Source: UBA5336 sp039034035 (GTDB lineage: Bacteria > Pseudomonadota > Alphaproteobacteria > Caulobacterales > Hyphomonadaceae). From it: a stretch of DNA of 20,607 nt. The stretch covers positions 1 through 20,607 of the forward strand of contig JBCCBN010000039.1 of the NCBI GenBank assembly GCA_039034035.1, written 5' to 3'. This document shows positions 1 through 7,778 of the stretch, one piece after another. The notes beneath the pieces were generated by a model, which was given only the letters and a program-made list of their open reading frames with translations, did not search any database and was not told the origin of the DNA. A program made the translations under genes and the position numbers. How positions within the stretch are numbered: position 1 is the stretch's first letter; each line of letters opens with the position of its first letter.

Positions 1-132
1 CGAATTTGAGCCACCTGAACACCGGCCTTTTGCGCCAGGGCTGCGTCGCAATCCTCCCAGCATGCTCGCATGCTGGTCCGGTCTGCTCCTGTCCCTGGCG
101 CAAAACTCCAGCGCTCAGGTGGCTCAAATTCG
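1..132. repeat. 132-bp symmetric interrupted palindrome
   Basis: Outer arms of 18 bp (1-18 and 115-132) are perfect inverted copies (cgaatttgagccacctga). A second pair of 13 bp (28-40 and 93-105, ttttgcgccaggg) and an innermost pair of 8 bp (58-65 and 68-75, cagcatgc) are also perfect. The unpaired stretches have equal length on both sides: 9 nt (19-27, 106-114) and 17 nt (41-57, 76-92). The whole is therefore symmetric about position 66/67, with a 2-nt tip. As RNA it would be a long hairpin with two internal loops. It begins exactly at the window edge, so it may extend further left. Function is unknown; a repeat-family element or a long terminator-like hairpin are both possible. Confidence 0.85.
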
Positions 133-145
133 GATGAAAGGGTTC

Positions 146-182
146 TAGGGCTTGCGCGCCTGCCCGTACCGGCTAAGCCCTA
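146..182 (+). promoter_or_regulatory. Inverted repeat in the leader of the aminotransferase gene
   Basis: Arms TAGGGCTT (146-153) and AAGCCCTA (175-182) are perfect 8-bp inverted copies separated by 21 nt. The second arm ends 8 nt before the GGAGG ribosome binding site at 191-195. It could be a small leader hairpin or a protein-binding site. There is no T-run after it, and no function can be assigned. Confidence 0.35.
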
Positions 183-203
183 TCGCCGATGGAGGAGTAA
201 GGC

Positions 204-1088
204 ATGGAAAACGGCCCCTGGGCCTGGTTGGACGGCCAGTTTGTCCCCGCTGAAGACGCTCGCATCTCTCCGTTTGACCGCGCGTTCCTGTTCGGTCATG
301 CGGCCTATGAAGTCACCGCGATGTATGGCGGCAAGCTGGTTGACTGGCCCGGCCATGGCGAGCGCCTGGTGCGTACTCTCGCCGGCATCGACATCCCGCT
401 GCCCATGGAGATTGGAGCCCTGGAAGCGCTCCATCTCGACCTGGCGGCGCGCAACACCATGGCTGAGGGCCTGATCTACCTTCAGGTCAGCGGCGGCGCC
501 TATGGTTTCCGCGATTTTGCGGGACCAGAGCAGATCATGCCCACCGTGTTCCTGTTCGCGACCCCGCGTCCCCTGGTCGGCGCCACCGCCAGAGACGGCA
601 TCGCCGCCATCACGCTCGATGATACGCGCTGGAAGCGCCGCGACTACAAGACGACACAGCTCCTGTCCCAGGCCCTTGCGTACAGAAAGGCGCGCGAGAC
701 CGGCGCCGGAACCGCTTTCATGGTCGAAGACGGTCTGGTCACCGAGGCTGCATCGGCCAATGCGTGGATTGTGGGCGCCGATGGCAGGCTTTTCACCCGC
801 GCGCTTTCGCCAGCCATCCTGCCGGGGATCACCCGGGCGAGGGCCCTGTCCCTGCTTGCCGGGGAGGGCCTCAGTATCGAGGAACGCGCCTTCTCACCGG
901 AAGACGTGCACGCCGCCGCTGAAGCCTTCACCACCTCCGCTGGCGCCATCATCGCCCCGGTCACCGCGCTTGATGGCATTTCCATTGGCAACGGCAAGCC
1001 CGGCCCCGTTACCCGCACCGTACAGCGGCTTTACTACCAGCATATGGGCGCCAATCTCGCGGCCGTCGCGCCCTGGGCGCTGCCTTAG
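204..1088 (+). CDS. Class IV aminotransferase, D-amino-acid transaminase-like
   Basis: This is a 294-residue PLP enzyme of fold type IV, the family of D-alanine transaminase, branched-chain aminotransferase and aminodeoxychorismate lyase. The probable PLP lysine is K149 in DYKT, and the conserved cofactor-phosphate glutamate is E181 in TEAASAN. Y35 (AYEVT) and the stretch IYLQVSGG (91-98) match D-alanine transaminase better than branched-chain enzymes. The C-terminal TSAGAIIAPV motif (244-253) is also typical. The segment that normally carries the substrate-carboxylate Arg-x-His reads R103-D104-F105, so the usual His is absent and substrate choice is uncertain. The start is supported by GGAGG at 191-195, 8 nt upstream. 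The gene stands alone and converges with the SemiSWEET gene. I am sure of the family and only moderately sure of D-amino-acid activity. Confidence 0.9.
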   Translation: MENGPWAWLDGQFVPAEDARISPFDRAFLFGHAAYEVTAMYGGKLVDWPGHGERLVRTLAGIDIPLPMEIGALEALHLDLAARNTMAEGLIYLQVSGGAYGFRDFAGPEQIMPTVFLFATPRPLVGATARDGIAAITLDDTRWKRRDYKTTQLLSQALAYRKARETGAGTAFMVEDGLVTEAASANAWIVGADGRLFTRALSPAILPGITRARALSLLAGEGLSIEERAFSPEDVHAAAEAFTTSAGAIIAPVTALDGISIGNGKPGPVTRTVQRLYYQHMGANLAAVAPWALP

Positions 1089-1121
1089 GCGCTCGGTTTA
1101 CCCATCCATCCGGCGGGCGCT

Positions 1122-1403
1122 TCAGGCTGTCGCAATGCGCTCTGGCCCGCGCAGGCTCCGCACCTTCATCGCCAGGATCAGGACGGCCAGCATCAGCGTG
1201 ATGGCATTGGCGACCATCACAGGCAGTAAGCCGATCAGCACGCCATAACCCAGCCACGCACCGACGCCGGCGGTGAACATCAGGTACATGGCCAGCGAAA
1301 TAGCTTCCGTGCGGCCAGTCCGCAGCACCATCAGGGCCTGGGGCAGGAAGGCGGCGGTTGTCAGGAAAGCGGCGACAAGGCCGATTGTATCAGTCGCAGT
1401 CAT
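1122..1403 (-). CDS. SemiSWEET / PQ-loop small membrane transporter
   Basis: A protein of 93 residues with three hydrophobic helices (about 5-25, 38-57 and 60-80). The Pro-Gln pair at 21-22 in FLPQ and the downstream RTEAISLAMYL segment are the marks of bacterial SemiSWEET half-transporters. These dimerise in the inner membrane and move sugars or related small solutes. The length is normal for the family (about 85-100 residues). ATG at 1403 is preferred because GGAG lies 8 nt before it. An in-frame TTG at 1415 would add four residues but has no good ribosome binding site. It converges with the aminotransferase gene, with only 33 bp between the stop codons. The substrate cannot be predicted from sequence. 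Confidence 0.85.
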   Translation of the reverse strand: MTATDTIGLVAAFLTTAAFLPQALMVLRTGRTEAISLAMYLMFTAGVGAWLGYGVLIGLLPVMVANAITLMLAVLILAMKVRSLRGPERIATA

Positions 1404-1530
1404 GAGGGGCTCCAATCACGGTGCGGGGTCGAGTTGGCTGCCTTAGCACGCGCGGCGGACGACGGAACTCACGCCGTCATCAGCGCTGCCATGCACAATC
1501 ACAACGAAGCGCCCGCTATCGGCCCCGAAT

Positions 1531-1578
1531 TTGCAGGCCTTGCCTCGTTTGCCGCGCAGCGCCATGTTGCGCTGCAAC
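1531..1578 (+). promoter_or_regulatory. Candidate operator: phased TTGC repeats upstream of ecm
   Basis: TTGC occurs at 1531, 1540, 1549 and 1567, that is at 9-bp steps with one step skipped. The last copy is half of a 13-bp inverted repeat GTTGC-GCT-GCAAC (1566-1578), 26 bp before the ecm start codon. Regulators of short-chain acyl-CoA metabolism of the RamB/PccR type are known to bind TTTGCAAA-like sites, and the core here is similar. A hairpin of 7 bp (1556-1562 with 1569-1575) overlaps the same region and is an alternative reading. This is inference from pattern only. Confidence 0.35.
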
Positions 1579-1604
1579 GATAAAGGCCTGCGCGAGGAAA
1601 CGTT

Positions 1605-3593
1605 ATGGCGGACACCGCTTACCAGCATTCACCGGATCGCCCTTGGATTTTCCGCACTTATGCGGGTCACTCCACGGCGGAGAAGTCGAACGCGCTCTAT
1701 CGTGGAAACCTGGCGAAGGGCCAGACCGGCCTCTCTATCGCTTTCGACCTGCCAACCCAGACCGCTTATGATGGCGATCATATCCTGGCCCGGGGCGAGG
1801 TCGGCAAGGTCGGGGTGCCGGTTGGCCACCTGGGCGACATGCGCACCCTGTTCGACCAGCTGCCGCTGGAAGACATGAACACATCGATGACGATCAACGC
1901 ACCGGCGGCGTGGCTCCTGTCGCTCTATGTCGCCCTGGCCGATGAGCGCGGCGATGACCGGGCCAAGCTGCGCGGCACGACCCAGAATGATATCGTCAAG
2001 GAATACCTCTCGCGCGGCACCTATGTGTTCCCGCCCGAACCCTCCATGCGGTTGATCGCCGACATGGTGGCCTGGTGTTATACCGAGGTTCCAAAATGGA
2101 ACCCCATGAATGTCTGCTCCTACCACCTTCAGGAAGCAGGCGCCACGCCGGAGCAGGAGCTGGCCTATGCCCTGGCCACGGCCGTCGCGGTGCTGGACAC
2201 GGTGAAAGCCGGCGGCCAGGTGCCCGAGGAAGACTTCCCGACCGTCTTTGGCCGGATCAGCTTTTTCGTGAATGCCGGGGTGCGTTTCGTTACGGAACTC
2301 TGCAAGATGCGGGCATTCGTCGATCTCTGGGAAGAGATCGGGCGTGAGCGCTATGGCGTCACCGATACGAAGGCCCTGCGGTTTCGCTACGGCGTGCAGG
2401 TGAACTCCCTCGGCCTCACCGAGCCCCAGCCCGAGAACAATGTCTACCGCATCCTGATCGAAGCGCTCGCGGTCACGCTCTCAAAACGGGCCCGGTGCCG
2501 CGCGCTCCAGCTGCCGGCCTGGAATGAAGCCATGGGCCTGCCCCGGCCATGGGACCAGCAATGGTCGCTGCGCCTCCAGCAGATCCTCGCCTATGAGACC
2601 GACCTCCTTGAATTCGAGGACCTGTTCGATGGCTCCCACGTCATCGAGGGCAAGACGGCCGAACTCCGCGATGTCGCCCGCACCGAGTTGGCAGAGATCG
2701 ATGGCCTCAGCCAGGATGACGCGATCGCGCATATGAAGGCCGCCCTCGTCGGCGCCCATTCGGAGCGGATCCGAGGCATCGAAACCGGCGACCAGGTCGT
2801 GGTAGGCGTCAATCGCTACACAACCACCGAAGACAGCCCCCTCAGCGCCGGTGAGGACGCCATCCAGACCGTCGACCCCATGGTCCAGCGCCAACAGATC
2901 GACAGCCTCAATGCCTGGCGCGCCCAGCGCGACGGAGCGAGTGCCGAAACAGCACTCACTGCCCTCAAGGCCGCCGCAGCCGATGGTCAGAACATCATGG
3001 AACCGTCCATCGCCTGCGCCAAGGCCGGGGTGACCACCGGCGAATGGGGCGGTGCCCTGCGCCAGGTCTTTGGCGAGTATCGGGGCCCGACCGGCGTTGC
3101 CCTGGTCGTCGAAACCGGCGGGGCGGAGGACATCGAGGCGGTGAAGACCCGTGTCGAGGCCCTGTCCGCGACCCTGGGCCGCCAGCTCACCTACGTGCTC
3201 GGCAAGCCCGGCCTCGATGGCCACTCCAACGGTGCCGAGCAGATCGCCGCCCGCGGCCGCGCCTGCGGCATGGATGTGCGCTATGACGGCATCCGGTTCA
3301 CGCCGGAGGAAATCGTCGCCCAGGCCAGGGACGCCGACGCCCATATTGTCGGCCTCTCGATCCTGTCAGGCTCCCATCTCGACCTGGTCCGCGAGACCTT
3401 GGCTGAGATGCGCAAGGCCGATATGGGCCACATCCCGCTCGTGGTCGGCGGCATCATCCCACCCGAGGACGAACTGGCCCTTCGTCAGATGGGCGTCCGC
3501 CGCGTCTACACGCCGAAGGATTTCCAGATCACCGAGATCATGGGCGACGTCGCCGATGTGGTCGAAGCCGCCTGGCTCACCCCCGCCGAATAG
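1605..3593 (+). CDS. ecm: Ethylmalonyl-CoA mutase (adenosylcobalamin-dependent)
   Basis: A single 662-residue chain with the catalytic TIM barrel (about 10-480) and the B12-binding Rossmann domain (about 525-655). The cobalamin motif DGHSNG (538-543) supplies the axial His540 and is followed by S585-x-L587 and GG at 615-616, as in all base-off/His-on mutases. The N-terminal region (FDLPTQTAYDGDH, GEVGKVGVPVGHLGDM, MNTSMTINA) and the GLPRPWDQQW stretch match ethylmalonyl-CoA mutase (MeaA type) rather than methylmalonyl-CoA mutase. The enzyme converts (2R)-ethylmalonyl-CoA to (2S)-methylsuccinyl-CoA in the cytosolic ethylmalonyl-CoA pathway. That pathway assimilates acetyl-CoA in bacteria lacking isocitrate lyase. 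The start has GAGGA at 1594-1598, 6 nt upstream. The other pathway genes are not in this window. Confidence 0.95.
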   Translation: MADTAYQHSPDRPWIFRTYAGHSTAEKSNALYRGNLAKGQTGLSIAFDLPTQTAYDGDHILARGEVGKVGVPVGHLGDMRTLFDQLPLEDMNTSMTINAPAAWLLSLYVALADERGDDRAKLRGTTQNDIVKEYLSRGTYVFPPEPSMRLIADMVAWCYTEVPKWNPMNVCSYHLQEAGATPEQELAYALATAVAVLDTVKAGGQVPEEDFPTVFGRISFFVNAGVRFVTELCKMRAFVDLWEEIGRERYGVTDTKALRFRYGVQVNSLGLTEPQPENNVYRILIEALAVTLSKRARCRALQLPAWNEAMGLPRPWDQQWSLRLQQILAYETDLLEFEDLFDGSHVIEGKTAELRDVARTELAEIDGLSQDDAIAHMKAALVGAHSERIRGIETGDQVVVGVNRYTTTEDSPLSAGEDAIQTVDPMVQRQQIDSLNAWRAQRDGASAETALTALKAAAADGQNIMEPSIACAKAGVTTGEWGGALRQVFGEYRGPTGVALVVETGGAEDIEAVKTRVEALSATLGRQLTYVLGKPGLDGHSNGAEQIAARGRACGMDVRYDGIRFTPEEIVAQARDADAHIVGLSILSGSHLDLVRETLAEMRKADMGHIPLVVGGIIPPEDELALRQMGVRRVYTPKDFQITEIMGDVADVVEAAWLTPAE

Positions 3594-3661
3594 ACCCAGC
3601 CCCCGGGCGCCCCTCACGCGAACCCGCCGCCTGCGCAACGCACCCCCAAAGGGCAAGGCCT

Positions 3662-3720
3662 GCCGGGCGGCCAGCCCGCCCCCGCGGAGGCGATTGGGGA
3701 AGCCAATCTGCCGCGAGCGA
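3662..3720. repeat. Dispersed GC-rich hairpin repeat, copy 1
   Basis: This 59-bp element lies between the convergent ecm and GGDEF-EAL genes. Its first 31 bp are identical to 19113-19143 and its last 20 bp (agccaatctgccgcgagcga, 3701-3720) are identical to 19153-19172. The middle differs by a few bases and one indel. It contains a perfect hairpin GGGCGG-CCAGC-CCGCCC (3665-3681). The 20-bp tail also occurs alone at 7094-7113. The arrangement resembles REP-type intergenic repeats. Here it may also work as the transcription end between the two convergent genes. Confidence 0.85.
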
Positions 3721-3747
3721 AGTAACCCCAACCCGCCCCTCGCGTAA

Positions 3748-5481
3748 TCAAGCCGCGCCCTGTGCCTGGTCCGCCACCAGATCCGCTTCAGGGCCCGGCT
3801 CCAGCAGTTTCGGCCGTCCGATCAGATACCCTTGCGCCTGGCTGCACGACATATCCCGCACCGCATCCAGCGCGCCGGCCGTCTCCACGCCCTCGGCACA
3901 GGACGTCACCCCCATCGTGTCGCACAGCCGGATTACCGCCTCCAGGATAGACGAACCATGGGACGCCTGCCCGCTCAGGAAACACCGGTCGATCTTGATC
4001 TTGTCAAAAGGCAGCCGGCTCATCCGCAGCAGCGAAGAGTGCCCAGTGCCGAAATCATCCAGCGACACCCGCACGCCCAGATCTTTCACCGCATGCAGGA
4101 TCTGCCGGCTTTGCTCGATGTTCTGGAACAGGACCTGTTCGGTTACCTCCAGCTCCAACACCCCGCCGGCGACATCGAAATTCCGCACCAGCGAGCCCAG
4201 CCGGTCCAGGAACGCCACCGATGTGAGCTGCGACGGCGAAACATTCAGCGCCACGAAACCGCTCGCCATGGCGTGCTGGTCCAGCGTCTGCTCGGCCAGG
4301 CTCCAGAACAGCTTGTCCAACACGCCGATCCGCTCGGCAATCGGAATGAACCGCGCCGGCGTGGGCGCATCCGCCTGCTCGCTATCGACCCAGCGGGCCA
4401 GCGCCTCATGCCCGATCACGTCCAGCGATTGCAGATCGATGATCGGCTGCAGCGCCGGCTGGATCTTCGACGTCGCCACCGCCAGCGCCAGGTTCTGCTC
4501 GATGAAGCGGGACTGGACATCGAAGGTCTGCACCGTCCGGTCATAGGCGCGCACCCCGCCACCGGTCGATTTCGCCTCGATCATCGCAAGATCAGCGGCA
4601 TGCAGCAGACTGTCGGTCGAGCGGCCATCGGCAGGAAACACCGCATAGCCCACCGACGCGCCCACGCTCACCCGGCCAGCCTGGGTCGTGATCGTGTCGG
4701 TGATCGCATCATGCAGCGTCCGCATGGTCCGCTCCAGCTCCGGCGCCGCCCGAGTCACATCGATCACACAGGCGAATTCATCACCGCCCAGCCGCGCCAC
4801 CAGGTCCACATGCGCCAGCTCGCTCAAGCGCACCGAAATGGTCCGCAGCACATCATCGCCCACCGCATGGCCGAAATTGTCATTCAGTGGCTTGAAGCGG
4901 TCGAGATCAATATAGACGCAGACAAAGCGCTGGCGCGTATCCATCCGGTCGGCCAGGCGCTCGGCAAAGGTCCGCCGGTTTAGAAGACCCGTCAGCGGAT
5001 CGCTCTCGGCCAGCTTGCGCACTTCACGCTCGGCCCGTTCGCGCTCCTTCACCTCATCGGTCAGCGCCTGAACCAGACCTTCATTGAGCTGGTAGAGCGC
5101 CCGGAACACGTCCAGCCCGGCAATCACGCCCAGATACCGGCCCGCCTCATCGACCACCACAAATCCGTCCCGCACCAGCGCTTCGCGGTCCTTGTACCGC
5201 TCCAGCACGTCGAGAATGCTGTCATCGGCCGCCACCGGCGGGAAGTTCGGCTCCACAAACGAAATCGCCGGCTTCCAGCCGAACATCGCCCGGCCCAGCG
5301 GCGAGGCCATCCGCGTCTGGAACGCGGTCCGCGTGATCACGCCCACCGGCTTGTCCCCGTCCCGGCACACAGCACAGACCGGCGCGTGGGGGTAATCGGT
5401 GAAGAACGCCGCCACAACGGTCCCATCGGCCTTGCCATCGACCATGGGCACCTGTGTGATTCTGCCATTCTTGAACTGCAT
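3748..5481 (-). CDS. CBS-pair, GGDEF and EAL cyclic-di-GMP signalling protein
   Basis: The 577-residue reading has a CBS-like sensory pair (about 10-130), a charged helix (about 135-158), a GGDEF domain (about 160-320) and an EAL domain (about 330-565). The GGDEF motif is intact (232-236), with IDLDRFKPLND upstream. The inhibitory RxxD site reads AHVD (223-226), so its Arg is missing. The EAL domain keeps E359, N413, E445 (ELEVTE), DDFGTG (475-480), K496, AEGVE (529-533) and QGYLIGRP (550-557), so phosphodiesterase activity is likely. No transmembrane helix is seen, so it is probably cytosolic, with the CBS pair sensing a nucleotide. The start is uncertain. ATG at 5481 begins just before the CBS region but has a weak ribosome binding site. 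ATG at 5589 and GTG at 5685 are possible in-frame alternatives. Confidence 0.93.
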   Translation of the reverse strand: MQFKNGRITQVPMVDGKADGTVVAAFFTDYPHAPVCAVCRDGDKPVGVITRTAFQTRMASPLGRAMFGWKPAISFVEPNFPPVAADDSILDVLERYKDREALVRDGFVVVDEAGRYLGVIAGLDVFRALYQLNEGLVQALTDEVKERERAEREVRKLAESDPLTGLLNRRTFAERLADRMDTRQRFVCVYIDLDRFKPLNDNFGHAVGDDVLRTISVRLSELAHVDLVARLGGDEFACVIDVTRAAPELERTMRTLHDAITDTITTQAGRVSVGASVGYAVFPADGRSTDSLLHAADLAMIEAKSTGGGVRAYDRTVQTFDVQSRFIEQNLALAVATSKIQPALQPIIDLQSLDVIGHEALARWVDSEQADAPTPARFIPIAERIGVLDKLFWSLAEQTLDQHAMASGFVALNVSPSQLTSVAFLDRLGSLVRNFDVAGGVLELEVTEQVLFQNIEQSRQILHAVKDLGVRVSLDDFGTGHSSLLRMSRLPFDKIKIDRCFLSGQASHGSSILEAVIRLCDTMGVTSCAEGVETAGALDAVRDMSCSQAQGYLIGRPKLLEPGPEADLVADQAQGAA

Positions 5482-5732
5482 GGTCTGCCATCCGCTGGAA
5501 CTGGCAGAACACCGTGGCAGAAAAGCGCTCTTTTCCGGTTTCCCTGACCCGACAGATCGGTGCCCGTCCGTAGGGGTCTTGCTAACCATGTTCGGATCGG
5601 TCCTGCGCCGCGCGACCCTGCCAGGGCTGTCCAGCCGCCAACGTGCCACTGCCCAAGTCCCACCGCCCCCGTTGCGTCGCCACACGCTACAGGCGAATTC
5701 CGTTAAGGCTGTTCGCGTGACTGGCGGCCGCT

Positions 5733-6989
5733 CTACCGGCTGGAGAAGAGCTTTCCCCGCTCGGTCACTGCCACGATGGCCAGCGACACCATGCCTAGCA
5801 CAGCAAACCCCACCAAAACCGGAACCGAAGAGCCATCATACTGGTTGCCGATCAAATAGCCGATAAAGCTCGACACGGTCGTGGTCGCAAACCCGTAGGC
5901 GGCACTGGCCGTTCCGGCGAGCCGGCCCAGCGGTTCCATGGCCATAGCGCTGAAATTCGACCCGATCAGGCCGAAACAGGCAAACACCAGGCAGAAGAGC
6001 GGGAAGAACACTACGAAATGCTCCCCCACCAAGATCATCGCCCCGGCCAGTAGGCTCGAACAGGCGATAAAGCCCAACAGGGCGCCATGGCTCAGCCGCC
6101 GCATGCCGACCCGCTCGACCAGGCGGGAGTTGGCGAAGTTCGCGGCTGACAGGCTCATCGCAACGCCAGCGAACCAGAGGACGAACTCGTTGCCCTGGTT
6201 GAACACTTCGGTGAACATCTGCTCGGCGCTGCCGATGAATGCGAAAAGGGCACCAAAGATCACGCCCGAGGCGGCCATGTATCCGAATGTCACCCGGCAC
6301 CGGAACACTTCGGCATAGTCCGCAGCGGTTGCGTGCGGGTTCAGTGGCCGGCGGCGCTCGGGCGGCAGGGTTTCGGGCAGCCGGAGATAGGCCCAGCCCA
6401 GCATGGCAAGGCCGGCCACGCCGAGCACGCCGAACGTCCACTGCCAGGGCGCCACGAAAAGGACCAGCTGTCCGATCGACGGCGCAGCGATGGGTACCAC
6501 CATGAAGACTGTCATGACCAGCGACATGATCCTCGCCATGCCGCGACCTTCGAAGATGTCGCGCACGACACTGACCGAGACCACCCGGCATCCGGACGCG
6601 GCGACCCCCTGCAGGAAGCGCATCGCCAGCAGCGTAGAGAAAGATGAGGCGGCCATGCAGGCAAAGCCGGTCACCGTATAGGCGACAAGGGCGCCGAACA
6701 GCACGGGCCGGCGTCCGAACCGGTCGGTCAGGGGGCCGAACACAAGCTGCGGCGCACCGAAGCCGAGAATGTACGCGAAGATGATGAGCTGCTGGTCGTT
6801 CGCCCGGATGATCCCCAGATCCGCGGCGATCTCATCCAGCGCGGGCAGCATCACATCGATAGCCAGCGCGTTCAGCGCCATCAGCGAGGCGACCATCGCC
6901 ACGAATTCGGGAATGCCCAAGGGTAAGCGCTCAGCCGCCTTCGCCGCCGATTCCGGGATCGCTGGAGTGATGTCGCCGGTATCGGCCAT
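5733..6989 (-). CDS. MFS drug exporter, Bcr/CflA-like family
   Basis: A 418-residue inner-membrane protein with about 12 hydrophobic segments. Motif A of the major facilitator superfamily is clear (GPLTDRFGRRPVL, 85-97). The first helix has the AIDVMLPAL pattern (43-51) typical of the Bcr/CflA (DHA1) drug:proton antiporters. MRFLQGVAASG in helix 4 also fits. The N-terminal 25 residues are a polar cytoplasmic lead. Start ATG at 6989 is supported by a GGAGGGAGG-type site just upstream on the minus strand. The gene follows the Nudix gene by 126 bp in the same direction. The exported compound cannot be told from sequence; multidrug resistance is a family-level guess. Confidence 0.92.
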   Translation of the reverse strand: MADTGDITPAIPESAAKAAERLPLGIPEFVAMVASLMALNALAIDVMLPALDEIAADLGIIRANDQQLIIFAYILGFGAPQLVFGPLTDRFGRRPVLFGALVAYTVTGFACMAASSFSTLLAMRFLQGVAASGCRVVSVSVVRDIFEGRGMARIMSLVMTVFMVVPIAAPSIGQLVLFVAPWQWTFGVLGVAGLAMLGWAYLRLPETLPPERRRPLNPHATAADYAEVFRCRVTFGYMAASGVIFGALFAFIGSAEQMFTEVFNQGNEFVLWFAGVAMSLSAANFANSRLVERVGMRRLSHGALLGFIACSSLLAGAMILVGEHFVVFFPLFCLVFACFGLIGSNFSAMAMEPLGRLAGTASAAYGFATTTVSSFIGYLIGNQYDGSSVPVLVGFAVLGMVSLAIVAVTERGKLFSSR

Positions 6990-7093
6990 GATCGGCGCCT
7001 CCCTCCAGCGCTTGCAGACGGTCTAGAACGCGTTCGCTCCCGGCGGAAGCGCCAAGCGGGCAGGGAGCGCCGCCCACGCGATAGCATCTGTGC

Positions 7094-7113
7094 AGCCAAT
7101 CTGCCGCGAGCGA
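7094..7113. repeat. 20-bp core of the dispersed repeat, copy 2
   Basis: An exact copy of the 20-bp tail found at 3701-3720 and 19153-19172. The GC-rich hairpin half is not conserved here. It ends 2 bp before the stop codon of the Nudix gene and lies in the 126-bp gap before the MFS gene. All three copies have the same orientation on the plus strand. Confidence 0.85.
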
Positions 7114-7115
7114 CA

Positions 7116-7712
7116 TCAAACCCCTGCGCGCAAGCACCGTGCAGCATCTTCCGGCAACGCCCCGGCATCGAGCTTCGCTTTCACCGTGAGTGCCAGCAGG
7201 ATCGTCAGGCTGTCGCGGATCTCGCCCTTGAGACAATCGGCCAGCAGGGCGCCGAACGGCACCTCCCGCTGCGCCAGCACCTCGGTCTCGTCAGGCGCGG
7301 CCTCGCCCGCCGTCAGGCCCCACGCCAGATAGCCCAGGGCGGCTTCGTCCGTCACCGAGTTCGACAGGTCGCACGATAGAACCTCCAGCCAGTGCGCGGC
7401 GCGGTAGCCGGTTTCCTCGGCGAGCTCCCGCTGCGCGCCCAGGAGCGGCGGTTCGCCGATCGGGCCGCCGCCCTCAGGCAGCTCCCAGCTATAGCTGTCG
7501 GAGGGAAACCGGTGCTGGCCGACCAGCGGCACAAGCCCCGTTTCGCTGACCGGCAGCACGCCAATCGCCAGATTCTTGAAGTGCACCACGCCATACCGAC
7601 CCGGCGACCCGCCCGGCTGGACCACCTCATGGTCCTGAATTTCGAGCCAGGGATTGTCGAACGCCACCTGCATGCTGCGCACGCGCCAGGGTCCGCGCAT
7701 TTCATCGGCCAT
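7116..7712 (-). CDS. Nudix hydrolase, ADP-ribose pyrophosphatase-like
   Basis: A 198-residue cytosolic protein with a complete Nudix box: G81, E87, R95-E96-L97, E99-E100 and G102-Y103 in the GX5EX7REUXEEXGU spacing. The preceding WELPEGG segment and the N-terminal beta region (NPWLEIQDHEV) resemble the ADP-ribose / nucleoside-diphosphate-sugar branch. Such enzymes cleave ADP-ribose to AMP and ribose-5-phosphate. The actual substrate here is not certain. ATG at 7712 has an AAGGCGGG-like site upstream; an in-frame TTG at 7727 is less likely. It lies 66 bp after rpmB on the same strand and may be co-transcribed with it. Confidence 0.9.
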   Translation of the reverse strand: MADEMRGPWRVRSMQVAFDNPWLEIQDHEVVQPGGSPGRYGVVHFKNLAIGVLPVSETGLVPLVGQHRFPSDSYSWELPEGGGPIGEPPLLGAQRELAEETGYRAAHWLEVLSCDLSNSVTDEAALGYLAWGLTAGEAAPDETEVLAQREVPFGALLADCLKGEIRDSLTILLALTVKAKLDAGALPEDAARCLRAGV

Positions 7713-7778
7713 GCGACCCGCCTTCAATGTGTCTGGAACTCAATCGGGACCCGCCGGTCCAGTGCGTCAGAGCCGCAA

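Noticed and set aside
70..474. 134-residue plus-strand open frame across the palindrome
   Set aside because: It overlaps the aminotransferase gene in another frame, is low in recognisable structure, and runs through non-coding palindromic DNA.
2481..3344. 287-residue minus-strand open frame
   Set aside because: Antisense of ethylmalonyl-CoA mutase; no recognisable motif, and typical of GC-rich shadow frames.
3832..4983. 383-residue plus-strand open frame
   Set aside because: It lies wholly opposite the GGDEF-EAL gene, is Arg/His/Gln-rich with no domain, and has no ribosome binding site.
5482..5732. Possible cyclic-di-GMP riboswitch upstream of the GGDEF-EAL gene
   Set aside because: The conserved GEMM core elements could not be found on the minus strand; only short inverted repeats are present.
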